DNA of 64,000 bases from Molossus alvarezi (GCA_037176705.1 CM073886.1:15026501-15090500); one strand, 5' to 3'. Counted from the stretch's first letter, positions 1 to 12,584 are shown. Translations and numbers: made by a program. Notes: generated from the sequence alone by a model not told the origin.

Positions 1-150
1 TTGTCCCTGGCCCTGGTTGAGTCGTGCAGGTGGCAGCCACTCGATGTGTACCTTTCACGTCGATGTTTCTCTCTCTCTCCCTCCCTATCTGAACAAAAAA
101 TGAAAAAATGTCCTCGGGTGAGGATTAAAAAAAATTTTTAAATAAAAATA
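1..150 (+). mobile_element. Ves SINE type A (5' end cut by window edge)
   Basis: Begins inside the body (ttgtccctggccctggt) and runs to the tail tcctcgggtgaggatt and A-rich end. Inserted in LINE-1 sequence. Confidence 0.85.
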
Positions 151-541
151 AGGAGCAGATCTGAATAAACATTTCTCCAAAGAAATACAAATGGTTGTTC
201 AGCTGGTGTGCCTCAGTGGATTAAATGCCATCCCATGGACTGAGATTTCGATTCCTGGTTAGGGTACATGCCCAGGTTATAGGGTCAATCCCCAGTGGCG
301 GGTGTGCGGGAGGCAGCCAATCTATGTTTCTCTCTCACATTGATGTTTCTATCTCTTCCCCCCCCCCCCAAAATCAATGAAAACATTAAAAAAAGAAGAA
401 ATACAAATAGCCAATAAGCACATGAAAAGATGCTCATGCTCAACATCATCAACCATTATGGAAATGCAAATCAAAGTCACAATGAGATTTCAATTGAACC
501 CACTAGGATAGCAAGAATAAAAAAGACAGATAATAGGAGAT
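151..541 (+). mobile_element. LINE-1 ORF2 3' part, split by a SINE
   Basis: Blocks such as aacatttctccaaagaaata and agccaataagcacatgaaaa, then gcaaatcaaagtcacaatga, match the C-terminal ORF2 region of mammalian L1. No open frame survives. The type B SINE at 193-396 interrupts it. Confidence 0.75.
193..396 (+). mobile_element. Ves SINE type B
   Basis: Head gctggtgtgcctcagtgg, body ccccagtggcgggtgtg, tail aaaatcaatgaaaac with a C11 run. Target duplication agaaatacaaat at 181-192 and 397-408. Confidence 0.88.
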
Positions 542-1339
542 CTAACATGGTGTTGGGCAGGACTGTAGTGAGGGTGAGTGGGTGAGTGTGTGTGACAGTG
601 TGCATGGGCAGCTGCCTGTTGGTGTGGGAACTCCAGGTGGGTGGGGTTGGGTGCTTCTGGAGGAGGAGCTGCTGGCGGCCACCACAAGATGCTCCACAGG
701 GCACTTCTCACCACTTGAGTTTGAAGAGTGCACCATTTTGGAGGAACTGCAGGTTCCTCCACTGGAGGAGGCTGTGCAAAGCGACCATGACCCAGTGCTC
801 TGAGGCCACAGACAGGAAGGTACAACTAGGCCACTGCAACCCAATGTCCTGGTCACATGGGCCTGACACCACAACCCGGCATGCCTAAACTGGTGCCCCT
901 GGACAACCAGACCCCACAGGACCCAATGCCCCTGGACACACAGACCTGCTGCTGCGACCAGGTAAGCCTGACCTGGAAACCCGGAAGACTGGACCCATTG
1001 AAATGAGGCAACAAAGAAACAACCATCAAATGAAAGAAAAGGAGGAATCGCCAGAACAGTAACTAAATGAATCGGAGGCAAGCAATTTATTAGATACAGA
1101 GTTCAAAGTAATGGTTATAAGGATGCTCAAACAACTTAGTGAGAACTACAAGCAACTTAATGAGAACTATAAGGAACTTAGTGGGAATTTCATAAGTGTA
1201 TCAAAAAAAAAAGGTAGAAATCATCAATAAGAATCAACAGAAATGAGGAATGACATAGCTGAAACAGAATACCCTAGAAGGAATCAACAGTAGATTAGAA
1301 GAAGCTGAGGACCGAATCAGCAAATTAGAAGACAAGATA
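542..1339 (+). mobile_element. LINE-1/HAL1-like 5' UTR and ORF1 start region
   Basis: The 990-1,339 part has L1 ORF1 leader and coiled-coil coding landmarks (ggaggcaagcaatttatt, gctgaggaccgaatcagca, encoding ...RISKLEDKI). The 542-990 part is G+C-richer and probably the 5' UTR. Several stops and A-run indels make it non-coding. Jumping from ORF1-like sequence to the L1 3' end at 1,606 without ORF2 is a half-L1 (HAL1)-type layout, though a simple deletion is possible. Confidence 0.6.
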
Positions 1340-1592
1340 GCCCTGGCCGATTTGGCTCAGCGGTTAGAGCGTCGGCCTGCGGTCCTGAGAGACCCGGGTT
1401 CGGTTCCCGCTAAGGGCGCGTACCTCGGTTGCAGTTTGTCCCCGGCCCTGGTCGGTTGTGCGGGTGGCAGCCACTCGATGTGTCCCTTCACATCGATGTT
1501 TCTCTCTCTCTCTCTTCCTCTCTCTCCCTCCCGCTCTATCTGAACAAAAAATGGAAAAATGTCCTCGGTTGAGGATTAAAAAAAAAAAAAAA
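1340..1592 (+). mobile_element. Ves SINE type A, near-consensus copy
   Basis: Full length from gccctggccgatttggctca to a poly-A of about 16. CpGs in the head are largely intact. Perfect 13-bp target duplication agaagacaagata (1,327-1,339 / 1,593-1,605), inside the L1/HAL1 sequence. Low divergence and an intact tail suggest a recent insertion. Confidence 0.95.
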
Positions 1593-1605
1593 AGAAGACA
1601 AGATA

Positions 1606-2165
1606 AAAGAAAAATACCCAATCAGAGCAGAAATTAGAAAAAAAAAATTTTAAAGCAGGAGGATAGTTTAAAGGAGCGCTGGGACAATCAGAAAGAATAT
1701 ATGCACCCCTATGTTCATAGCAGTGTTATTTACAATCACTAAGATCTGGAAAAGCCCAAATACCTATCAGTAGATGAATGGATAAAAAAAGCTGTGGTAC
1801 ATTTACACAATGGAATACTGTGTGACTGTAAAAAAAAAAGGTCCTCTTACCCTTTGAGACAGCATGGAAGGGCGTGGAGATTATTATGCTAAGTAAAATA
1901 AGCCAGCCAGAGAAAGACCAATATCCCATGATCTCACTTACATGTGAAATATAATGAACACAATAAACTGATAAATAAAATAGAAACCAGAGGCATGGAA
2001 ACATGGAAGAGGCAGACGAATTTCAGTGGGGGGATTAACCAAAGAATTTATATGCATTGCTCATGGACATAGACAATAGGGTGGTGGAGGCCTAGGGTAG
2101 GGTGGGAACGGGGTGGTGTGGGGGGTAAGGGGGAAAAAGAAGGGGGGGGGGGTCTGTAATACTTT
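1606..2165 (+). mobile_element. LINE-1 3' end (ORF2 end and 3' UTR)
   Basis: Landmarks include tgttcatagcagtgttattt, gatgaatggataaaaaaagc, caatggaatactgtg and taagccagccagagaaagac. These are followed by a G-rich 3' UTR ending ctgtaatactttcagcaatg, the usual bat L1 terminus. A type A SINE begins immediately after. Confidence 0.85.
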
Positions 2166-2175
2166 CAGCAATGAA

Positions 2176-2417
2176 GATTTTTTTTGTAATCCTCACCCAA
2201 GGATATTTTTACATTTATCTTCAGACAGAGTGGGAGGGAGAAGAGAGACAGAGAAACATTGATGTGAGAGTGACACATCGATTGGTTGCCCCTTGCACGA
2301 CCCCAACTGGGACCAGGGACAAACCGCAACCGAGGTTCAAATCAAACCCGGAATCAAACCCAGGACTCCCTGGTCCACTGGCGGACGTTCTAACCGCTGA
2401 ACCAAACCAACCAGGGC
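2176..2417 (-). mobile_element. Ves SINE type A
   Basis: On the minus strand, head gccctggttggtttggttca at 2,417 to tail ccttgggtgaggatt and A run at 2,176. Moderately diverged. Confidence 0.88.
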
Positions 2418-2574
2418 ACATGATACATTTTCGATTGGGGGGATGAATCAATAGATAAGAATGATTAAATATGTTTTCAATACACAAAAACACCAAATAC
2501 TGGCAAGACCAGGATAAAACAAGTATACTCCTACAACTGCAGCTGGCACTATAAACCTATGTTGCTGTTAAAAC

Positions 2575-2665
2575 GTTTCTGGAGGAGGGTATCAATGGGG
2601 GGGAAAATGGAGGGACCATCTGTAATACTTTCAACAATAAAGATAAAAAATTTTTAAAGTTTCTG
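2575..2665 (+). mobile_element. LINE-1 3' terminus fragment
   Basis: G-rich stretch, then ctgtaatactttcaacaata and an A-rich tail: a second bat L1 3' terminus, 5' truncated. Confidence 0.65.
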
Positions 2666-3938
2666 GGATAAAGCAATAACAGAATAGTTGTCAATGAGAC
2701 ATAGAAATACTGAACAGAAGTGGGTATAAATACAGTTAAAAATGTAGGTGGGCATTAAGAAAGGATTAGAAAGCATCATATCAGAAATACATAAAAGTTG
2801 TACCCACCACCATAAAAAAATATTTTCTGGCTCTGACCCTGAAGTGTTTTAGCCGTGGCATCATTAGCCTACTTACCACCAGACTGATGTACAACATGAA
2901 ATGAACTCAGAGCACCCAGATCTGTTTTTATAATACTCCCCATTAAAAGAACCCAGGAGAGCATTTGACTCCATGTCTTGGAACAGAAGAAAGACAATCA
3001 ATATGATTCAAGAATCCCTAGCTGGGGCTGAAAAGGGGGTTGCCTTCACAAGTTGTGGAAGCAGGAAAGGGCAGGGAAGCTGGCCTTGTAGGGGCTGCTA
3101 CTAACCAAATAGTGCTGTAAACACTAAAAAGAACTAATCAGAATAAGCTGAAACTGGGATATGAGTCTTGTAACAACACATACAGGTGATAAAAAAAAAA
3201 TCAATATTATAACATAACAACAATTGAATGCTTAATTTTATAAATTTGAATAGCTAAGGGAATGCAGCCATACAAAGCTGTTTGATGTGCTATGTATACA
3301 TTTGTTCATAAAGAACAGACAAAAATTTCCTCTCTACACTTAAATAGGGAAAGGAAACACAGAAACTATGAAGAAGCTAGAGTCCTGTAAAAACTGCACT
3401 AAGAACAGGAAAGACAGGTGGGCACAAAGTAATCAACAATGTGCAGCGGGTGACAGCTCAGCCACCACAAGAGAAGATGCTCATCTTGAGATACACAAAA
3501 CACATAACAAAGTAAAAAACAAATCTAGACAGAACATCCTGTAACCCAAACATGATGAGCATGGAGGTGGAGAAGGGAGGCAGCAGATGGCAAGAACAGG
3601 AAGGAGCCTGGGCAGTCCCCACATATAAACCTCGGCTCCATGAGGCAAGCAGGCACAGGCAGGGTCACCCCGGAATACACATCATGTCCCTGCTCCCAAC
3701 CAAGGAGCCATCATCAAGAACTCTGGAGCTACACCACAGCCAAGAGGAGGAAGGCTTCTTTTACTTAAAGATCTGCTAAGATCATTATAACTCCAGGCAA
3801 AGTTTGAAAATATGAAGGAATTAACCAAACACACAGTATCAATGAAATATTAGAATGTGACTAATTAACTTTGTAAAAAACATCTTAGAGAATTTGATAT
3901 TTTATTTTATTTATTTCTGTTGTTGTTACCCCTCACCG
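2666..3938. other. PDPK1 intron 1, unassigned stretch
   Basis: A+T-rich intronic DNA with short A runs. No exon, SINE or RNA gene recognised. A 75-codon open frame at 3,552-3,779 has no recognisable product. Confidence 0.5.
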
Positions 3939-3939
3939 G

Positions 3940-4208
3940 AGGATATTTTCCATTGATTTTTATTGAGTGGAAGGGAGGGAGGGAGGGAGGGAGGGAGGGA
4001 GGGAGGGAGAGAGACAGAGAGAGAGACAGAGAGAGAGAGAGAAACATCAGTGTGAAAGAGATACATCAACTGGTTGCCTCTCACATGACCCTGACCAGGG
4101 CTGGGGATCAAACCTGCAACCCAGATACGTGCCCCTGACCGGAATCGAACTCGAGACTCTTTGGTCCACAGGCTGACGCTCTTAACTGCTGAGCCAAACT
4201 GGCCAGGG
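3940..4208 (-). mobile_element. Ves SINE type A with expanded (GAGG)n/(GA)n tract
   Basis: Head at 4,208 (ggccagggc reversed), tail at 3,940. The C/T-rich body region has expanded into a (ggga)n and (ga)n microsatellite at about 3,970-4,042. Confidence 0.85.
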
Positions 4209-5111
4209 CAAGAATCTAGTATTTTAAATGTGGCAGCCAGTGGTACAGCTCCTCTAGCTGGAATGGGAGCCCAAACTGCAACATTTACTTCTGGAAAACT
4301 GTTTTCACTAAGCCTTAAGTAAGTCAAGGGTGTCACACATTTCATAAATACTCTATCTCACAGGAGGTACCAAGGGTTGGACTACACTCTGGGGTTCAGT
4401 CAGTACTTTAATAATTTGTCCCTATAAGCAAAGTATACAATCATATCAGAAGTACATTATTCAAATTCAATTACTTCCCCAGAGATTAGCAGGAACTTTT
4501 TGTTCTCAGGGGCAGCAGTAAATGGGGAATAGGTCCCAGTCGCCAGGCTGAGGTGCATCAAGAGCCGTGACAATCCTAGACTGTCCACACCAGCTAGGCT
4601 GTGCACAAAGAGCACTGAGCACCTCATGGGTTCCCATTACACAGCCAAGGGGGAAACACTGCCCAAGCTTCCAGGGTCATCCTAAGTGTAGACCCTCAGG
4701 CCTGGGACTGAAGAGTAGCAGGACTGTGCGACCTGAAGAAACACAGTGAGGAGGGGAAGCAGTAGGAGACAGCACTTCACACAGCATAGTCCTGAGCACT
4801 GGAGCACTGCTGAGATCTACCTGGCCATATGCCCGCTGGGTGGCCATCAGTGATCCACAGGTTAAAAGAGGGCAGAGCACCACCTTTCTCTGTCATGCCC
4901 CACCCCACCACACCTGTCTCACCAAATGTGTAAATCAGATACACGGGCCTATTTACAGGCCTCACCTAAGTTCACCTGTGTGTCCAGCCATCTGCCAAGC
5001 AAATTCAAGGAGACAACAAAAGAGGCACACAAGACACTGACAAATGTTGCTTTTAATTCAAAACTGACAAGTGGACTACTGAATAAAGTGTCAAACAAGA
5101 AGTTTTTACTT
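4209..5111. other. PDPK1 intron 1, unassigned stretch
   Basis: Intronic sequence without recognised repeats or exons; only short unsupported open frames. Confidence 0.5.
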
Positions 5112-5378
5112 TATTTTTTTGTTAATCCTCACCCGAGGATGTTTTCCCTTTTTTTTTTTTGGATAGAGTGGAAGGGAGTGAGGAAGGGAGGGAGAGAGAG
5201 AAACATCAATGTGAGAGAAAGACACATCGATTGGTTGCCTCTGGCATGACTCTGACCAGGGCCCTGGGGCTGGGGATTGATCCTGCAACCCAGGCATGTA
5301 CCCTTGAGCAGGAATCAAACCTGTGACCCTTCGGTCTGCAGGCAGACCCCCTAACCGCAGAGCCAAACCAGCCAGGGC
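5112..5378 (-). mobile_element. Ves SINE type A
   Basis: Minus-strand copy with T run at the left and the head at 5,378. Near-duplicate flanks agaagttttta / tgaagttttta support retroposition. Confidence 0.9.
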
Positions 5379-6399
5379 AAACATGAAGTTTTTAAATAAC
5401 AAAATGTGACAGGCTGATTCACAGACCTGGAAAAATGTTATTGTACATCACATGCTTCTGGACCAAAGACAATCCAGCAAAGGCACCAACATATCTGTCA
5501 CATAAAGGTTTTGGGCATGGGGAGGAGACAGCCCACTGCTTCTTCACACTGGGCAGAACCACAACTCTGGGAGGTGCCACAAGCGACATCCAAGAGTAGT
5601 GAGGAGTTTCCCAAAGGGTCAGCTGCAATGGCTGAGGAGACAGGGCATAGCAGGCAGCAGGTGTCTACAAGTCCATAGGAAGCAAGGGGGCACCTGGGTG
5701 TGACCACCATCAAACAGAAAACCCTGATCTCTTAGAGGGCCTTAACACAGTGAAGATGGCTTCAGGAGCACTTACCAAGACAAGGTATCTTCAGTTCAAG
5801 CTTCCTGACTGCTAAATGAACAAGTGCTTGGCCCATAGAAAGCAGTCCCCCAAAGACAATGAGAAGGGTAAGTCTAATAAGACTGTGGTTTATAAACATG
5901 TGTTTCTGAGAGCTTTCTTTTCTTGGTATCAAAGTGGTATCTTTGGTTATAACAAAGGTACTCAGAACAGATCTTCAAAAGGGAGCACTACCCCTTAGAA
6001 AATGTAGGTTTGCACCCAATCTGGGCTAGGCCAACCCCGAGTGTAGGTGCCAACCAGGTGGGCAGCCCTTCACATTCACTGCTACCCATTCCCAGGCTCC
6101 ATGGCTGGACCTGAACCAACAGATCCAGTGACATGTAGCAGCACCTGGCCACCCACTAAGGAGGCAGGAAGTGGAACACTGTGCTGGCTAAAGCCTGCTC
6201 ACTTCCTCTCTGACACCCGTCCACACGTGAGGATGGTAAGCAAAAAATGCCCAGGACATCTGAGCAGGTGAGAGAAGAGACAGAAGGTGAGATGAACACT
6301 GAGATTTGAAAAACAAAAAGTGAATGTTGCTTGTTACTGGTAGTGTTTGTTGGGGTAGCAGACTGTGAGACATGATTCAGGCAGAAGAGCAAAAGAGAA
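5379..6399. other. PDPK1 intron 1, unassigned stretch
   Basis: No recognised feature. The longest open frame overlapping it (minus, 6,156-6,641) runs into the 0.6 kb dispersed repeat and is not supported as a gene. Confidence 0.5.
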
Positions 6400-7010
6400 A
6401 GCATTGCAGAGCTGCCCTTTTCTTTGTAAAATTTAAGTGTCAGATGTGCTGCTTCGTGTCCACACATGTGGATATAGAGAACTTCAAGCTTAACACTGCA
6501 GCAGCCCCGAAAACTACTAGTTAGACCAAATGTGCTACCAAAGCTCCTTCTCCAGGTGAGCTCACGTATGCAGTACACCTGAATAAGCCTTAGAACAGGC
6601 AATAGGCTCAGTTCTGTAGCTGCCCCCAATGTAGGGTTCATCCTGGAGATGCTGAGGTTACACCTAAGTACAGTCCACTAGGAGGAAGCCACACCATGAG
6701 CCCCTAGCCTCCAGAAGTTTGGGGCCCGACACATATTTTATCCCAGTGGTTCTCAACTAGCACAATTCTGCCACCTGGACCCCACGCCCACCTCTGACCC
6801 TTGGCAATGTCTGGAAACAGTCTGGATTAACATAACCAGAGAAGGGAGAGTGTTACTGCCATCTAGTGTGTAGGGGAAGGAATGCTGTAATACCCTACAA
6901 TAAACAGGGCAGTTCTGTTTTTTTGAGAGGTTCTCATTTATCCTGTAGACTCTACCCTGCCTCCCACAAGAACCCCACCAAGTGTTCAGTGACTGCCCTC
7001 AAAGCACTCA
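6400..7010 (+). repeat. 0.6 kb dispersed repeat, copy 1 (unidentified family)
   Basis: Alignable by eye with 38,080-38,690 along its whole length: shared blocks include gcagagctgccctt, tgtgtccacacat, ctaccaaagctc and atcctgtagactctaccct. A MER20-like segment is embedded at the same site in both. I do not recognise the non-MER20 part. On the minus strand both copies read similar residues (YIHMCGH...GSSA), which may be chance or a trace of a coding ancestor. Confidence 0.7.
6744..6919 (+). mobile_element. MER20-like hAT-Charlie fragment
   Basis: It starts cagtggttctcaac and continues with ggcaatgtctggaaacagt, gccatctagtgtg and ccctacaataaacagg, in MER20 order. The last about 45 bp, including the right terminal repeat, are missing. 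It lies inside the 0.6 kb dispersed repeat that recurs at 38.1-38.7 kb. Confidence 0.7.
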
Positions 7011-7153
7011 GCAGTAGGGCAGGTCCGGTATGCAGTGAGACCGTGAACCACCCCTCAGAACAGCAGAGAGAAAGAAGCCCAAGAACAAGAAGCTGATATC
7101 CACAAATGTAGCTGTGGCAGGTTGAAAAAGGCATGTTAAAAAGCCTAAGGCTG

Positions 7154-7409
7154 CCCTGGTCGGTTTGGCTCAGGGGTTAGAGCACTGGCCTGCGGACTAG
7201 AGAGACCTGGGTTCGGTTCCTGCTAAGGGTGCGTACCTCGGTTGCAGTTTGTCCCCGGCCCTGGTTGGTCATGCAGGTGGCTGCAGGTGGCAGCCACTCG
7301 ATGTGTCCCTTTCACGTTGATGTTTCTCTCTTTCTCCCTCCTTCTCTCCCTCCCACTCTATCTGAACAAAAAATGGAAAAAAATCTCCTCGGGTGAGGAT
7401 AAAAAAAAA
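7154..7409 (+). mobile_element. Ves SINE type A with internal 9-12 bp duplication
   Basis: Full length. A local duplication ggtggctgcaggtggc adds bases before the cagccactcgatg block. Target duplication cctaaggctg flanks it (7,144 / 7,410). Confidence 0.93.
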
Positions 7410-7972
7410 CCTAAGGCTGTGTTTGGGAAAAAAACTAACATCCATGACCTAAACAGTATAAAATGGCAGTATCAAAGAGGCTTCACAGTAAGACTGCCAA
7501 CCAGGCAGTACTGTGACTTTACATTGAGAAATACCGGACTAAGCAGAAGAGAGCACTCACAGCCCTCCAGAGCCAAATGGGCTTTCAGGAAGCTGGGGGA
7601 AGGAGGTGCAAGTGGCTAAGAGAGCTGGAGGAGACTGAGGAGGGTGAGGTGACACCCCACTCACTCAGCAGCCACATCCACATTCAACTCCCAAGCTAAA
7701 AACACCAACCTGGCATCCAAATGTCTAAGCACAACCCCCTACTCCCAGGAAAGCAGTCCTGCCACCCCAGCAGCCACAAAGCCAAAGCTCAAGGACACAC
7801 AGCCAGGAAGGAGTAAGTACTTGCTTTCTTTTTCAGTTTTCCCTGGACTCCTGGCTCAAAACACATACGTTTAGGCGGGAACTCTACTTGGCATTGCTGT
7901 TTCCAAATGCCAGCCTTTAACACTTCATTTGCTATATGATTATACCCAATAATTTAAGTTTCTTTTTTTGGT
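7410..7972. other. PDPK1 intron 1, unassigned stretch
   Basis: C/A-rich intronic sequence; nothing recognised. Confidence 0.5.
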
Positions 7973-8187
7973 ATTTATTTTTTATTTTTTTTCCTTATTG
8001 ATTTTAGAGAGAAAGAAAAGGAGAGTGAGAGAAACATAGATGAGAGAGAACATCACTTGGACACTTCCTGCATGCCCCCCACTGGGGATTGGACCTACAA
8101 CCTGGGCATGTGCCCTGATCCGGAATCAAACTGGAGACCTCTTGGTGCATGGGTCAACACTCAATCACTAAGCCACACCAGCAGGGC
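7973..8187 (-). mobile_element. Ves SINE type B
   Basis: Minus-strand copy with ttattgattttagagagaaa, ccccccactggggattgg and agccacaccagcagggc. Diverged. Confidence 0.85.
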
Positions 8188-9934
8188 TGTTGTTTGTTTC
8201 TTATTAATGAAGCAAACTTAACTCAGAGTGGGCATTTGAAAAGCACAGCTAGGAGCCCCTTCGTTTGCAATAAAGAACATCCTGATTATTCCTGATAAAG
8301 CGGAACGAGAACACATCCAGCCAGGACACTGGATGTGAGGAGAAGCCTCTGAACACACACAGCCTGTTCAGGAACATCTGCTCCCATGGGGAATCACCCC
8401 ACTCAGAAGAAGCTCCCCCACAACTCCAGGCATCCAGACAGCCAGTAAAAAGTATTAAGATTTAATCCTGTATCTATAGTCTTAGCATTGTACCCAGTGG
8501 GTGGTCTAGGATTGAGAGCTTGTGTGTTCTGCATACTTTACAGAGTCTGTCACAAGATAATGGTTTGAGCCAAGGTTTTTCCCACCTGTAAACATTAATG
8601 CACCCGATTTTAACTTTTACCTTTACAAGATGCCTGGTGAGTTCACTCAGTCCAAAGCACAATTCTGAGAGGTTCAAAGCTGTTAATAAGCCTCTCTTTT
8701 AAGGGATACATGCCACCTTACTATACGGTAACATAAACTACTTAAGTCACCTTACTTTGTTCTTGGCAGCTGGCTGACACTATCTGCATGCTCTGTGAGT
8801 GCAGAATGCTCTGGGCCCTAAATGGAGTTGTGCCTGCTTTTGCTGGGGGACGACAGTCTGAGGAGAGAACAGGATGCTTGCAGAGATGCAGGAGGGTGGT
8901 GAGGTGGCCCTGGGTCAGGATGAGAAGAGGCAAGGAGAGGATGTTGGCAGCACCATCGTGCACAACCACCATCCCTCTCCACCTTGAATTCCCAGGACTA
9001 GGAGTCACCTGGGGAACCTTTCTAGACCTGCCCTCCACCCAGCTCAGCAGGCACATTTTGTTGTTTGCCACAGCTTACAGCGCATCTCACAACTCCGCAT
9101 ACTCAGTCCTGAGAGGGTCAGGGAGCTCCAAGACATTTAACTCGCCCTGCACAGGCAACTTGGGCTGTGGAGCGACTTCTCAAGTACACCTGACTCTCCA
9201 AAGCCATGGTTTCATGCTATTTCATAAAAATACATGCACTCATTTTATTCATCGGGGTTCCTTAAAGGAGGTAAATCAACTATCTTATTAACCCAACTGC
9301 TCCACAAAGGGGCCACTGTGCCAGCCAGGGTCCGGGGACATGGCTTTAAGACAAACGGGGTCCCTGCCCCTAAGAAGCTACATCTTAATGGAGCGACGAG
9401 CCCTATGCATTTACAGAGTGAGCTGGTTAAGGCTGTGAGGGTGGCCATGGCAGAGCTGGATGACTGCTGGGGGAACACAGCAGACCCCTGGCTGCTGTGG
9501 GCCACATTGTGGGTCAGCGAGGGGCTGGGAGAAAGTGGTGGGATGACTACAGTACTGTTCAGGGGAGGGCGATGGAAACTTAGATGGTGCTTCAATGTCC
9601 AGGAGGGGGATACTAATGTAGAGAAAATGAAACATAGTAAGAGATAGTCATGCATCTCACATTTTAAAGTTTCCCTTTTCCCTCTAAGTTTCAGATTCAA
9701 AACACAGCAGGCTTCATGAGTCAGAAAGAAAAACCAGTCTTTTTGAAATCAACATCCAAGTGAAATATAGAAAGAACTCTGGAGTTTGGAAATGGCAACA
9801 ACAGATGATGTAATACAGACCAACAGACACACACCTGCTTTTCCGTCACATGCTTTACATGAAATGGCAGGGTCTCTGCCAGCACCTTCAATGACTGAAG
9901 GCGAATGCAGTGCATTGCGCTTGAGACCACTCTG
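8188..9934. other. PDPK1 intron 1, unassigned stretch
   Basis: 1.7 kb with no recognised repeat. Open frames at 8,788-9,291 (+, 167 codons) and 9,245-9,700 (-, 151 codons) overlap on opposite strands, lack splice context or family motifs, and are most likely chance. Confidence 0.5.
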
Positions 9935-10345
9935 CTCTTATCCACTTCATCAACACAGGTTCACTAAGGACCTACTGCGTGCCATGCACTCTCCTGGGCA
10001 CTGGAGAGACAGTAAAGAACAAGACCGAGCCTGTGCCCTCAAGAAGCCCATATTCTAGTGGTGCAGATAGACCTCCCATGAAGCAGAAACCAGGTAGAAA
10101 TTCCAGTGTCGTATGGTGATCAGCACTGTAAGAAAAATACATCAGGGAAGGGAGATGGGAGTGTTTGGATGGGGGTGGTGTACATCTAAACAACCAGAGA
10201 AGCCCTCAGTGGGAAGGTAATATCTGAGCAAAGACTCGAGGAGGTGGGAAAGGTCTCCCCAGGTGTCTGTAGAGCTTTCCCCACAGAGGACTAGCCAGTG
10301 CAAAAGTCCCAAGGCAGGAGCAGCTCTAGACTGACGGTGGTCCAG
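9935..10345 (-). mobile_element. LINE-2 3' region
   Basis: Reverse complement of L2 3' sequence: cactaaggacctactgcgtgc, gagacagtaaagaacaaga, gcccatattctagtgg, atctgagcaaagac and caaaagtcccaaggcaggag, in order. Ancient, non-coding. Confidence 0.75.
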
Positions 10346-11302
10346 AAAAACACCTGGATGTCAGGCAGGGACCTCAGCACCCTTGACACACCCTTCTGGG
10401 CACCTCAAACCACAGGGGTGGGAGCCTGAGAAATGGGGCTACCCATGAAGACCCAGACACCTCCTGAACCAGAGTCTGATGACAGCCTAACCAAGGCTGT
10501 ACTGTCCAGCATCAGCCCAAGGCTCTGAGATACTGGTCTACTACACCACTGCTGCTCCAAAAATACCCCAGCAGTATCCCCTCCATTCCAGCACTACGAG
10601 CACGATGACACAGGAACTCTTCATGAGCAACCTTCCTCCTTCGTGGAATTCAGTGATTTCCTTCCTGCCTCGGCCACATGAGCCAGCAAACACCTCAGCA
10701 CAAGACGAGTCTCAGGACCTGTCCCAGATGGAGATGTTTAAGGGTCAACTCGGTGCTCGTGCTTTCTCCTCCCATGAGCATAACTCACTGGCACAGGTAT
10801 GTTTAGTAAATAATTTTACTTCTGCAGTTAAAGGAAATGGTTGTGATATTACCTTGTAAAGCAGTTTTTTAAGCATCAATTGTAAAGTGAAAAGCAAAAG
10901 AAAAAAGCCCTCTTCCAGTGTGAAAAGTCCAAGTGTTTATTTGTACTACAGGAGTTATTCTAAAGGGTTAATTTTTTAAAACATCTTGAGAAGTAATTAA
11001 GCTGCACAAAGAGCACTCTGAGGCCACCAGGATCTGGAGAACACTTACCGCAGGCAGCCGTGTGTCAGGGTGAGTGGGGGTCTTGGTCAGGCTCCTTAGG
11101 CGCCTCCATCCTGCCTGCCATCCCTTGGTCCTGCAGAGCCAGCACAGCCTGGGAGCCCAGACCACACAGGACCTGCAGGTAAGCCATTCCCTCCCAGCAC
11201 AGTCCTATTAGATGGCCACCCATTTGGTGACCCAAAATTATGCTAAATAAATACTTTTGGTGATTCAATAGCTTCTGAAATTTCAATCTCCAGAGAAAAT
11301 TT
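10346..11302. other. PDPK1 intron 1, unassigned stretch
   Basis: No recognised gene or repeat. Confidence 0.5.
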
Positions 11303-11493
11303 TGTTTTTTAAATCTTCACCAAAGGATTAGTTTACTGATTTTAGAGAGAAAGAAAGGGGGAAGAGAGAGAAACATCGATGTGAGAGACAAACATTGATT
11401 GGTTGCCTCCCATAATCACCCTGACCAAAGATCAAACACGCAACCGTTCAGTGTACAAAATGATGCTCCAACCAACTGAGCTACAGACCAAAG
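11303..11493 (-). mobile_element. Old Ves SINE
   Basis: ttgattttagagagaaag-like tail region through aacatcgatgtgagaga to gctccaaccaactgagct. The head is eroded. Confidence 0.75.
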
Positions 11494-12338
11494 CTCTTTG
11501 GAAAAATTTAAAGCAACAAAACGTTGGGTGTGCCTGTCCTTCATCTCGTTCCTCCCTGATAAAACGGAGCTGGTCACAGACACATTTTCAACAATATGGC
11601 TCTCTGCCCAGTCCTGCAGGCAGCTCGCTGCCGTGAGACTTATGATAGCTGACTGTTCTTACACACAGATGTGTATGTACTCCAAGTCCAAGCCCCTCGT
11701 ACCCAAGAAAAGGCTGTGGCAACCCGAGGCAAAAGCCCTACAATGCCTCTCCTTTCCCACCAGGAGAGCCACAGGCCATGCCATAGCCCCCATTCTTTCT
11801 CCCGTACTTAACCACTAACAACACCCCATCCATCTCCCCTCTTCCCCTCAGACAGGACCCCTTCTGTGCTTCTCTCTCTTAACTCCTCTGGGCTGTCAGA
11901 AAAAGCTTCCTTAACTTCATCGCCACAGAGAATTGGGGATGGTGTGCCAATGGCACAGCTCTATCAAGAACAAGGAAGGACAGCTGTTCTCAACAAACTT
12001 GGTTAGGAAGAGTCAGCCATCGACACTCGCACCTTTGGAGTTTTGGAACACTGGGTCTCACCATGTCTCCACAACCTCCTTCTATACCTGTTAGTGTATC
12101 AGGGTGAATCAGTAAGCAGGACTGTCACCTGCTGTGCTCGCTCCACCCTTTCCCAGCAGGCACAGGGGGCTCTCCAAAGAGCATCTCTGACAGGATGACA
12201 AAGACGCATTTTAAACCACTGACTTCCCAGTGAACTTCAAAAATATAGTCCATTGTAAACTGGGCATTTTCGGTAGACTTCAATTTGTTTCACACAATTT
12301 GTACATAAGAACTTAAGAGTTTCAACTTCTTTGACTTT
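11494..12338. other. PDPK1 intron 1, unassigned stretch
   Basis: Nothing recognised. A 106-codon open frame at 11,498-11,818 is unsupported. Confidence 0.5.
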
Positions 12339-12339
12339 T

Positions 12340-12584
12340 TTTTTTTTTATCCTCACCTGAGAACATTTTTCCATTTTTTTGTTCAGAGTGGGAGGAGAAG
12401 AGAGAAAGAGACAGAGAGAGAAACATCGACATGAAATGTTCACATCGAGTGGCTGCCACCCACACGACCCATCCAGGGCCGGGGACAAATTGCAACCGAG
12501 ATACGTGCCCTTAGCGGGAACAGAACCCAGGTCTCTCTGGACTGCCGGCTGACGCTCTAACGGCTGAGCCAAACCGGCCAGGGC
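12340..12584 (-). mobile_element. Ves SINE type A
   Basis: Full-length minus copy with T13 at left and gccctggccggtttggctca head at 12,584. Flanking duplication cttctttgactttt (12,326-12,339 and 12,584 on). Confidence 0.93.

Noticed and set aside
1340..1420. tRNA gene calls in SINE heads
   Set aside because: Heads retain A/B-box-like sequence but lack a foldable acceptor stem and are followed by SINE body and poly-A; they are retroposons, not tRNA genes.
6156..6641. 161-codon minus-strand open frame
   Set aside because: Runs through the 0.6 kb dispersed repeat. Similar residues at 38 kb reflect repeat homology; no gene structure.
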